A DNA stretch of 11,987 bases, taken from an uncultured Labedella sp. GTDB lineage: Bacteria; Actinomycetota; Actinomycetes; Actinomycetales; Microbacteriaceae. The stretch spans positions 1 to 11,987 of the forward strand of contig CAKTZW010000025.1 of the NCBI GenBank assembly GCA_934636065.1, given 5' to 3'. Below, one piece after another: positions 6,614 to 11,987 of this stretch. The notes under the pieces are model-generated. The model did no database searches and was not told the DNA's origin. It saw only the letters and a list, made by a program, of their open reading frames with translations. A program made the translations under genes and the position numbers. Each line of letters starts with the position of its first letter. Within the stretch, counting starts at the first letter, position 1.

Positions 6614-7869
6614 GGCGCGAGCCCCGCGACGGCCGGCTTGAACCCGAGGCGCGCGTTCTCGCAGCAGCCCGGGCGACACACGTCGAACCAGGGGCCGAGT
6701 TCCGTCGTCGCGGGGCGCTCCTCGGCCGGGGTGCCCTCGACGCGCTCGAGGACGAGGTCGACGAGCCCCGCGACGTAGTCGTCGTGCGTGCCGGGCGTCG
6801 CGACGCGGACGGACGCGAGGCCGAGGCGCTTCGCCGTGTCCGTGGCCTCGTTGTCGAGGTCCCAGAGCACCTCCATGTGGTCGCTCACGAAGCCGATCGG
6901 CACGATGACGACCGCGCGGCGACCCGCGCCCGGCAGCGCCTCCATCGCGTCGTTGATGTCGGGGTCGAGCCAGGGCTGGCTCGGGGGTCCCGATCGGGAC
7001 TGGAAGACGAGCTGCCACGGCGGCACGCCGCCATCGCCGCGCTCCGCCCGCACCGCCTCCATGACGACGCCCGCGACGGCACGGTGCTGCGCGGCGTAGG
7101 CGCCTCCACGGCCGCCGAAGTCGCGATCGCGCGGCCCCGAGCGCTCGGCGTCGCCGTCGGGGATCGAGTGGGTCGTGAAGAGGACCTCGACCTCGGTCGC
7201 CACGTCGAGGCCGTCGACCTGCCCCTCGAGCGTCGTGAGCGCGTCGCGCACACCGTCGATGAAGGGGCCGACGAAACCGGGGTGGTCGAAGAACTGACGC
7301 ACCTTGTCGATCCGGACGACGCCCTCGAGCTTCGTCTCGTCCAGCACGCGCGCGAAGTCCTCGCGGTACTGGCGGCAGCCGGAGTACGAGGAGTAGGCGC
7401 TCGTCGCGATCGCGAGCAGTTGCGTGAAGCCGCGCTCGTGAGCGTCGGTGACGGCGTCCTCGAGGTAGGGGGTCCAGTTCCGGTTGCCCCAGAGCACGGG
7501 GAGGTCGACGCCGCGACGCGCGAGTTCCGCCTCGAGCGCGGCCTTGAGGGCACGGTTCTGGTCGTTGATGGGGCTCACCCCGCCGTAGTGGCGGTAGTGG
7601 TGGGCGACCTCCTCGAGCCGCTCGTCGGGGATGCCGCGTCCGCGCGTGACGTTGCGCAGGAACGGGATGACGTCGTCCTGCCCTTCCGGCCCACCGAATC
7701 CGGCGAGGAGGATGGCGTCGTACCGGGTCGGCTCGCTCACGTGCGGAGCGCCGGACGCGGCGGCCGGGGACGCCGACCGCACGGCCGACGCGGCCGCGTC
7801 CTCCGCAGCGAGCTTCGCGGCGAATGCGTCGAAGCTCCCGTCCGTGCTTCCGAGATTGCGGGCGGCCAT
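6610..7869 (-). CDS. hemH: Coproporphyrin III ferrochelatase, probable [2Fe-2S] type
   Basis: The enzyme inserts ferrous iron into coproporphyrin III to give coproheme in the actinobacterial/Firmicute heme route. The 419-residue product has DAILLAGFGGPEG near residue 51, NVTRGRGIP near 73, HYGGVSPIN near 94, SAYSSYSGCRQYRED near 157, the metal-site His234 in FTTHSIP and Glu333 in SDHMEVLWDLD. There are exactly four cysteines: Cys164 and a C-terminal CRPGCC cluster (398, 402, 403). Mycobacterial and other actinobacterial ferrochelatases bind a [2Fe-2S] cluster with one internal and three C-terminal cysteines, so a cluster is expected here. Residues 1-48 are an Ala/Ser-rich extension absent from most homologues. 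The ATG at 7869 is preferred because it forms TGATG with the hemQ stop and has GGAGG 10 nt upstream. A GTG at 7740 would remove the extension but lacks a ribosome site. Confidence 0.96.
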   Translation of the reverse strand: MAARNLGSTDGSFDAFAAKLAAEDAAASAVRSASPAAASGAPHVSEPTRYDAILLAGFGGPEGQDDVIPFLRNVTRGRGIPDERLEEVAHHYRHYGGVSPINDQNRALKAALEAELARRGVDLPVLWGNRNWTPYLEDAVTDAHERGFTQLLAIATSAYSSYSGCRQYREDFARVLDETKLEGVVRIDKVRQFFDHPGFVGPFIDGVRDALTTLEGQVDGLDVATEVEVLFTTHSIPDGDAERSGPRDRDFGGRGGAYAAQHRAVAGVVMEAVRAERGDGGVPPWQLVFQSRSGPPSQPWLDPDINDAMEALPGAGRRAVVIVPIGFVSDHMEVLWDLDNEATDTAKRLGLASVRVATPGTHDDYVAGLVDLVLERVEGTPAEERPATTELGPWFDVCRPGCCENARLGFKPAVAGLAP

Positions 7870-8594
7870 CAGGACAGGACCTCCGCGACCTCGGCGACGG
7901 GGATGCGGCGGCCCGTGAAGAAAGGCACCTCCTCGCGGACGTGGCGACGCGCGTCGGTCGCTCGCAGGTCGCGCATGAGGTCGACGAGGTCCACGAGATC
8001 GTCGGACTCGAGCGGGAGGAGCCACTCGTAGTCGCCGAGGGCGAAGGACGCGACGGTGTTCGCGAGTACCCCGCGGAACGCCGCGCCCTTCCGGCCGTGC
8101 TCGGCGAGCATCGCGCGGCGCTCCTCCTCCGGCAGCAGGTACCACTCGAAGCTGCGCACGAAGGGGTAGAGGCAGAGCCACTGGAGCGGCTCCTTCCCCC
8201 GCAGGAAGCCGGGCACGTGCTGGCGGTTGAACTCGGCGTCGCGGTGCACGCCCATCGCGTTCCAGGTGGGAAGCAGCTCGGTGAGCATGGTGGTGCGACG
8301 GAGGGCGCGAAGGCCGGCCTGGAGCGCCTCGGCCGAGTCGCCGTGGAGCCAGACCATGAGGTCGGCGTCGGCGCGCATGCCCGACACGTCGTAGAAGCCG
8401 CGCACGGTGACGCCGTCGGCCCCGAGCACGTCGACGACGGACTCGAGCTCGGCGACGGCGGGCGCCGACACGTCCGCCGCACGGTCCGGGTTGCGGCGGA
8501 GGATCGCCCACAACGTGAAACCGGAGGGTCCGACGGACGGTTCTTCAGGGGCCGGGGATGCGTGGACTGCCTCGTCGGAGGCCGGGTGAGTCAT
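7869..8594 (-). CDS. hemQ: Coproheme decarboxylase (HemQ/ChdC)
   Basis: HemQ uses peroxide to decarboxylate the two propionates of coproheme III, giving heme b; it is the last step of the coproporphyrin-dependent pathway. The 241-residue product belongs to the chlorite-dismutase-like family. By spacing against the studied Corynebacterium enzyme, the catalytic Tyr is Y143 in [11 protein letters not shown], with W151 in the same block. The proximal His is H166 in MLAEHGRKG and the distal His is H126 in NRQHVPGF, the form typical of actinobacteria. Residues 1-23 are a variable Pro/Glu-rich leader. The frame extends to a TTG at 8630, but the ATG at 8594 is chosen because GGGAGG lies about 8 nt upstream. 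It is the first gene of the heme block, followed by hemH at TGATG. The usual upstream partners hemE and hemG/hemY are not adjacent. Confidence 0.95.
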   Translation of the reverse strand: MTHPASDEAVHASPAPEEPSVGPSGFTLWAILRRNPDRAADVSAPAVAELESVVDVLGADGVTVRGFYDVSGMRADADLMVWLHGDSAEALQAGLRALRRTTMLTELLPTWNAMGVHRDAEFNRQHVPGFLRGKEPLQWLCLYPFVRSFEWYLLPEEERRAMLAEHGRKGAAFRGVLANTVASFALGDYEWLLPLESDDLVDLVDLMRDLRATDARRHVREEVPFFTGRRIPVAEVAEVLS

Positions 8595-8637
8595 ACCTCC
8601 ATCCTCCCTCTTAATCCTGAGGGAGTCCAAAGCGCCC

Positions 8638-8656
8638 GGCCCCGTTCCGCGGGGCC
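8638..8656. repeat. Short GC-rich hairpin in the hemQ upstream region
   Basis: GGCCCC (8638-8643) and GGGGCC (8651-8656) form a perfect 6-bp stem with a 7-nt loop. It lies 44 bp before the hemQ start and could be leader structure or part of the flotillin terminator. No convincing -35/-10 pair for hemQ was found in 8595-8743. Confidence 0.3.
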
Positions 8657-8663
8657 CACCGAG

Positions 8664-8721
8664 TCGTCACTTCGTGCGTCTTGCAGCCGCTCTTCCGGCT
8701 GTAAGACGCACGAAGTGACGA
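8664..8721. repeat. 58-bp near-perfect hairpin between flotillin and hemQ
   Basis: Arms 8664-8689 and 8696-8721 are complementary at 25 of 26 positions around a 6-nt loop (CTCTTC). The arm begins TCGTCACTTCGTGCGTCTTG. It starts 23 bp past the flotillin stop, so it may end the flotillin transcript and isolate the heme operon, but no T-tract follows on either side. The stem is longer and more regular than an ordinary intrinsic terminator, which fits a dispersed REP-like palindrome. No transposase or duplicated target site is visible. Confidence 0.8.
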
Positions 8722-8743
8722 ACTGGGACGCGCGCGGACGCGG

Positions 8744-10198
8744 TCAGGACTGAGCCGCGGGGGCGTCGGGAGTGGCGGAGGCGGAGTCGGTTCCGATGGT
8801 GCCGCCGCTGGCTCCGCTGGCGCCGCCCAGCAGGTCGCTGAGGCTCTCGCCGCCGCCCGCACGACGGTGCTCGCCGCCGAAGAGCTTCGTGAGGTCGATG
8901 CCGGTCGCATCCTTGAGGAGCGTCGAGACCTGCGTGACGCCGCCCACGACCTCCTTCGAGAGCTTCGACGCACCGTCCGTCGAGAGCACCGTGAGGTTGT
9001 CGATCGACGCGTACGGAGCAGCGAGCTCCTTCGCGACCTGCGGCAGGATCTCGATGGCGCGCTGCTGCAGGAGCGCCTCGGACTCGTTGCGGAGGGCGGC
9101 GACGCGGAGCTCGGTCGCTCGGGCCTCCGCCTCACCCTTGGCGAGGATCGCGGCCGCCTCGGCCTCACCCTCTGCCCGGGTGGCCTCGGCCTCGGCGATA
9201 CGGCGGTCGCGGTCGGCCTTCGCCTCGGCGACGACCTTCGCGGCGTCGGCCTCCGCGATCTGCCGGATGCGGTACGACTCGGCGTCGGCGACCTTGCGGA
9301 CCTCGGCGTTCAGCTGCTGCTCGCGCAGCGCCGCCTCACGGACGGCCGTGATCTCGCGCTGTTGGAGGATGCCCTGCTGCGCGGTCGCCTCGGCGAGCGG
9401 CTTGGCCGCCTCGGCCTCGGCGATCGCCTTGTCGGTCTCCGTCTTGATGGACGCGTTCTTGAGCGACAGTTCGCGGTTCGCGTCGGCGATCGCCTCCGCC
9501 GCCTCGATACGGGCCTGCTCCGACGCGCGCGCCGACTGCGACTCGGCGATCTCGGCGGCCTGGCGGACGCGCGCCTGCTCGGGGCGACCGAGGTCGGTGA
9601 TGTAGCCCTTGTCGTCCGCGATCTCCTTGATCTGGAACGTGTCGACGTCGAGGCCCTGGTTGAGGAGCGACGTCCGCGCCGCCTCGAGCACCTGCTCGGC
9701 GAGGCCGGCGCGGTCGCGGATGATCTCCTCGACCGTGAGGTTACCGATCGACGACCGCAGCGAACCCGACAGGACCTCCTGCGTGAACGGCTCGATGTGC
9801 TGGTCCTGGCCGAGGAAGCGCTGGGCGGCGGAACGGATCGCGCCGTCGCTGTCCCCGACCTTGACGACGGCGACCGCCTCGACGCGGATCGTGACGCCGT
9901 TGCGCGTCTGCGCGACGCCCTGAATGCCGATGGCGCGGGAGCGCAGCGACAACGAGAAGTGGCGCTGGAGGAACGGGACGACGAACACGCCACCGCCCTG
10001 AACGACCTTCTGACCGGAGAGGTCCGTGATGGTCCGGCCGTCGGCTCCGACGGTCTTCTTCGCCTTGCGGCCCGTGACGATGATGGCCTCGTCGGGCTTC
10101 GCGATCTTGTAGCGGCTCTTGATGAAGAGGGCCACGATGATGAGGATCACCACCACGGCGATGATGATCGGGATCGACGCGATGGCGAGCAGGTCCAT
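8744..10198 (-). CDS. floT: Flotillin-like SPFH-domain membrane protein (FloT/YuaG type)
   Basis: The 484-residue product has flotillin architecture. A single hydrophobic segment at about residues 4-26 anchors it in the membrane. KPDEAIIVTGRKAKK, GGGVFVVPFLQRH, RNGVTIRVEAVAVVKV and GNLTVEEIIRDR follow, spanning the SPFH domain (about 35-200). A long Ala/Glu-rich helix (about 205-400) with repeated AEAEA units forms the coiled coil, then ASIDNLTVLSTDG and a Gly/Ser/Ala-rich tail from about 445. B. subtilis FloT is similar in length and order and organises membrane microdomains with NfeD partners; no NfeD-like gene is in view. The ATG at 10198 has GGAG about 6 nt upstream. It is divergent from lacI and separated from hemQ by a strong hairpin, so it is probably its own unit. 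Assignment is firm at family level; cellular role in this organism is inferred. Confidence 0.93.
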   Translation of the reverse strand: MDLLAIASIPIIIAVVVILIIVALFIKSRYKIAKPDEAIIVTGRKAKKTVGADGRTITDLSGQKVVQGGGVFVVPFLQRHFSLSLRSRAIGIQGVAQTRNGVTIRVEAVAVVKVGDSDGAIRSAAQRFLGQDQHIEPFTQEVLSGSLRSSIGNLTVEEIIRDRAGLAEQVLEAARTSLLNQGLDVDTFQIKEIADDKGYITDLGRPEQARVRQAAEIAESQSARASEQARIEAAEAIADANRELSLKNASIKTETDKAIAEAEAAKPLAEATAQQGILQQREITAVREAALREQQLNAEVRKVADAESYRIRQIAEADAAKVVAEAKADRDRRIAEAEATRAEGEAEAAAILAKGEAEARATELRVAALRNESEALLQQRAIEILPQVAKELAAPYASIDNLTVLSTDGASKLSKEVVGGVTQVSTLLKDATGIDLTKLFGGEHRRAGGGESLSDLLGGASGASGGTIGTDSASATPDAPAAQS

Positions 10199-10199
10199 G

Positions 10200-10248
10200 A
10201 CACTCCAGAGTGTGTGGTGGGCGGTCCTTTCACCCTATCGGGAGGGTG
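10200..10248 (-). promoter_or_regulatory. Flotillin leader with two dyads and a candidate -10 box
   Basis: ACACTC-CA-GAGTGT (10200-10213) is a perfect 6-bp dyad that contains the flotillin ribosome binding site. CACCCT-N6-AGGGTG (10231-10248) is a second perfect 6-bp dyad. On the minus strand the latter includes GATAGGGT, whose TAGGGT fits an actinobacterial -10 box, though no good -35 was found. Either dyad could be an operator. A further CACGGG/CCCGTG pair lies at 10259-10280. The stretch 10281-10370 shows nothing more. Confidence 0.35.
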
Positions 10249-10373
10249 CCGTCCGGTACACGGGCAGAAGTCCCCCCGTGCGGGCCACGAACCGGTGCCC
10301 GACAACGCCGGCGGCGGGGCGCCCTCGTGATCTGGCGCGACGGCTCCGTGTCCGCCACGCATCCGGGCCGATA

Positions 10374-10390
10374 TTTTATCGATCCATGAA
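10374..10390. promoter_or_regulatory. Upstream putative LacI-family operator O1
   Basis: TTTTATCGATCCATGAA is identical at 16 of 17 positions to the copy at 10440-10456. The ATCGAT core is a palindrome with a central CG, as in many LacI-family operators. It lies just upstream of a TTGACA -35 box in an unusually AT-rich patch. Confidence 0.6.
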
Positions 10391-10396
10391 ATCCTC

Positions 10397-10426
10397 TTGA
10401 CATCGTCGCGGCATCCTCCGCAGGAT
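10397..10426 (+). promoter_or_regulatory. Candidate lacI-type regulator promoter
   Basis: A perfect -35 TTGACA (10397-10402) is followed after 18 bp by CAGGAT (10421-10426), a weak -10 with three of six consensus bases. The predicted start of transcription is near 10433, giving a leader of about 34 nt. A perfect dyad CATCCT-N4-AGGATG (10412-10427) overlaps the -10. Confidence 0.5.
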
Positions 10427-10439
10427 GGGCGCAGCAAGT

Positions 10440-10456
10440 TTTTATCGATCCAGGAA
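10440..10456. promoter_or_regulatory. Downstream putative LacI-family operator O2
   Basis: TTTTATCGATCCAGGAA is the second copy of the site at 10374-10390, with centres 66 bp apart. It begins just after the predicted transcription start and overlaps the AGGAAGG ribosome site of the regulator gene. A bound repressor could block transcription directly and could loop to the upstream copy. Confidence 0.6.
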
Positions 10457-10466
10457 GGCGGCGACG

Positions 10467-11480
10467 ATGCCCACTCGGCGTGGAACGCTCGCAAGCGTCG
10501 CCCGAGTCGCCGGCGTGTCGAAGCAGACCGTGAGCAACGTCCTCAATGGTGCGAAGCACGTGAAGCCGAGCACTCGTCAGCGGGTGCTCGACGCGGTCGC
10601 TTCGGAGAATTACGTCCGGTCATCAGCGGCTCGGCAGCTGAGGACCGGACGATCGAGGATGCTCGGGATGCGCCTCGTCGATGCAAGCAACAGCCTGACC
10701 GCCGGCGTGCTCCACGACCGGTTCCTGCATGCCATGATCGAGGCCGCGCACGCCGTCGGCTATCGAATCACGCTGTTCACGGCACCCGATTCGACTGCGG
10801 AGACGAGGGCGTTCGAGGACCTGCTCTCCGAGGCGAACGTCGACGGCTTCGTCGTCATCGGCACTCATCCGGGCGACATCCGCACGGAGTGGCTGAGCGA
10901 GAAGGGGATCCCCTTCGTCACCTTCGGGCGACAGTGGGACCAGTCCCAGACGGCTCATGCGTGGGCGGATGTCGACGGCGCGGCGGGAACCCGTCAGGCG
11001 GCCGAGTACCTCCTGGCCGCGGGACACGAGAGGGTGGCGTTCCTCGGCTGGCCCGAGGACGGCGCGTTGGGTGACGACCGGCGACGGGGCTGGCGAGAGG
11101 CACTCGATGCCGCGGGTCGATCCGGCCTGGACCTCCGAAGCGTCGACGACGTATCGGCGGCTCGGGCGACGATCAGCGAGGCGCTTCTCGGGGAGGAGCT
11201 CACCGCTGTCGTGTGCGCCAGCGACTCGTTCGCCCTCGGCGCGTATGAGAGCGCTCGGACCGCGGGTGTCCCGCTCGACGTCGTCGGTTTCGATGACACC
11301 CCCGTGGCCGCCGCTCTCGGCATCTCCAGCGTGACGCAGCCTCTGACCGAGACCGCCGTGGCGATGATGGAAGCGATGCAGACGCAACTCGATGACGAAG
11401 ACGCCGCGCCACTGCAGCGCCTGCTCCAACCCCGACTCATCGTCCGCCGTCCGTTCGTGACCTCACCCACGTCGCACTGA
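10467..11480 (+). CDS. LacI-family transcriptional regulator
   Basis: The 337-residue product has the LacI/GalR layout. An N-terminal helix-turn-helix TLASVARVAGVSKQTVSNVL (residues 7-26) leads through NGAKHVKPSTRQRVLDAV and a hinge helix (SSAARQLRTGRS) into a periplasmic-binding-like sensor domain. That domain includes ANVDGFVVIGTHPGDI, AAGHERVAFLGWPE, AVVCASDSFALGAYESARTAG and VVGFDDTPVAAALGISSVTQPL. Most relatives bind a sugar and repress catabolic genes. No transporter or glycosidase lies in the window, so the ligand is unknown. The start is ATG at 10467, with AGGAAGG about 8 nt upstream; an earlier ATG at 10425 lacks a ribosome site and would precede the predicted transcription start. 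Two copies of an ATCGAT-centred site flank its promoter, which suggests autoregulation. It is divergent from flotillin, which it might also control. Confidence 0.93.
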   Translation: MPTRRGTLASVARVAGVSKQTVSNVLNGAKHVKPSTRQRVLDAVASENYVRSSAARQLRTGRSRMLGMRLVDASNSLTAGVLHDRFLHAMIEAAHAVGYRITLFTAPDSTAETRAFEDLLSEANVDGFVVIGTHPGDIRTEWLSEKGIPFVTFGRQWDQSQTAHAWADVDGAAGTRQAAEYLLAAGHERVAFLGWPEDGALGDDRRRGWREALDAAGRSGLDLRSVDDVSAARATISEALLGEELTAVVCASDSFALGAYESARTAGVPLDVVGFDDTPVAAALGISSVTQPLTETAVAMMEAMQTQLDDEDAAPLQRLLQPRLIVRRPFVTSPTSH

Positions 11481-11574
11481 CGGCGACCATCCGAACATCC
11501 GCTCCCACCGCGCCCGTGAGGCGCGCTGACCCAACGACCCGCCACCCCGGGGTCTCCTGGCGAGCCCGAGACAG

Positions 11575-11589
11575 CAGGCGATGCGCCTG
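11575..11589. terminator. Weak hairpin downstream of the LacI-family gene
   Basis: CAGGCG-ATG-CGCCTG is a perfect 6-bp stem with a 3-nt loop, 95 bp past the regulator's stop and 60 bp before the next start. There is no T-tract, so terminator function is tentative. The rest of 11481-11648 shows no clear promoter or gene. Confidence 0.25.
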
Positions 11590-11648
11590 GCTCCACCCTG
11601 CAACGACATACCCACTATGGCGACGACGTCGTCCGAGAGGAGCTCCGC

Positions 11649-11987
11649 ATGAGAGGGAAGTACGCCCGCGTCGAGAGCGACGACGAGCAGTCCAACTGGT
11701 TCCGCGACGTCGACCTCGATGCATTATGGGCGGCTGCCGATCTTCCCGATGCGGAGCGCGACGCGTGGCGTCGCGCCCTCGCCTACCGCACGTCGGTCCC
11801 CGACGATGCGGTGAGGCTGTCGCGACTCGGGTGGACGCCGCAGCAGCTCATCGCCGCGCGTACCGACAGCTCGCTCTTCCGGGTCGTCCACGAGGACGAG
11901 TCGGCCGCGGCGGCAACCGCCGCGCTCGCGCACGAGACCGCGCGGTATCACGAGTCCAAGTTGCGGATCGCCCGCGCTGTCCGCACC
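11649..11987 (+). CDS. Unrecognised protein, N-terminal 113 residues (cut by right edge)
   Basis: An open frame begins at ATG 11649 and continues to the window end without a stop. GAGAGGAG lies 6 nt upstream, a strong ribosome site. The product is soluble-looking and rich in charged residues and Trp: NWFRDVDLDALWAAADL, then ERDAWRRALAYRTSVPDDAV, LSRLGWTPQQLIAART, and an Ala/His/Arg helical segment to the edge. Predicted structure by eye is mostly helical, with no signal peptide or membrane segment. GWTPQQLIAAR has the feel of a short helix-turn-helix or helical-bundle segment, but this is not enough to name a family. It follows the LacI-family gene by 168 bp on the same strand and could be co-transcribed. 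The weak hairpin between them and the fresh ribosome site leave this open. Confidence 0.65.
   Translation, partial: MRGKYARVESDDEQSNWFRDVDLDALWAAADLPDAERDAWRRALAYRTSVPDDAVRLSRLGWTPQQLIAARTDSSLFRVVHEDESAAAATAALAHETARYHESKLRIARAVRT

Noticed and set aside
6784..8031. 415-residue plus-strand open frame opposite hemH/hemQ
   Set aside because: Antisense shadow with no recognisable domain and no ribosome site; the minus-strand genes explain the region.
5630..8482. 950-residue minus-strand open frame spanning hemC through hemH and into hemQ
   Set aside because: Only the hemC part (from 6613) is real; the upstream extension is Arg-rich out-of-frame sequence inside hemH and hemQ.
8595..8630. TTG start extending HemQ by 12 residues
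   Set aside because: The ATG at 8594 has GGGAGG at proper spacing, and the extension would be encoded by the ribosome-site region itself.
8867..10330. 487-residue plus-strand open frame opposite flotillin
   Set aside because: Leu/Arg/Asp repeat pattern is the mirror of the Ala/Glu-rich coiled coil on the other strand.
10425..10466. Earlier ATG for the LacI-family regulator
   Set aside because: It overlaps the candidate -10, has no ribosome site and adds 14 residues before the conserved helix-turn-helix.
1..11987. tRNA, rRNA, riboswitch, CRISPR or insertion sequence
   Set aside because: No cloverleaf-like segment, regularly spaced direct repeats, transposase frame or flanking target duplication was seen on either strand.

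Overview
This is a high-GC actinobacterial window. Gene content and style point to Micrococcales, most likely Microbacteriaceae (inference): a coproporphyrin-type heme operon with HemQ, a class F sortase remnant, GC-rich codon use with GTG starts, and long intergenic palindromes of the kind common in that family. No RNA gene, insertion sequence or CRISPR array is visible.

Left part (1-2190). A minus-strand class F sortase C-terminal fragment runs off the left edge. It abuts a plus-strand YhdH/AcuI-type oxidoreductase. Both genes have lost their 5' ends at the same place (about 165-195), so a deletion or an assembly misjoin is likely there. A 42-bp imperfect palindrome separates the oxidoreductase from a convergent minus-strand gene. 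That gene encodes a PH-like domain followed by a long Lys/Ala/Thr-rich, histone-H1-like tail.

Centre (2295-8594, all minus strand). Six heme genes are transcribed in the order hemQ-hemH-hemC-hemD-hemB-hemL. They cover glutamate-1-semialdehyde to 5-aminolevulinate (HemL), then porphobilinogen (HemB), hydroxymethylbilane (HemC) and uroporphyrinogen III (HemD), and finally iron insertion into coproporphyrin (HemH) and decarboxylation of coproheme to heme b (HemQ). Junctions are tight: TGATG at hemQ/hemH, GTGA at hemH/hemC, 14 nt at hemC/hemD and a 13-nt overlap at hemB/hemL. The exception is a 229-bp hemD-hemB gap that holds a set of mutually complementary 10-12-mers. hemA, hemE and hemG/hemY, which complete the route, are not in the window.

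Right part (8744-11987). A flotillin-like SPFH protein (minus) is separated from hemQ by a 58-bp near-perfect hairpin. It is divergent from a LacI-family regulator (plus). The shared 268-bp intergenic region carries two near-identical ATCGAT-centred sites 66 bp apart that bracket the likely lacI promoter, which suggests autoregulation by looping. An unrecognised gene with a good ribosome binding site starts at 11649 and is cut by the right edge.

No clear new biological system is present. The most notable points are the double gene truncation near 165-195, the paired lacI operators, the repeat-filled hemD-hemB gap and the H1-like tail.
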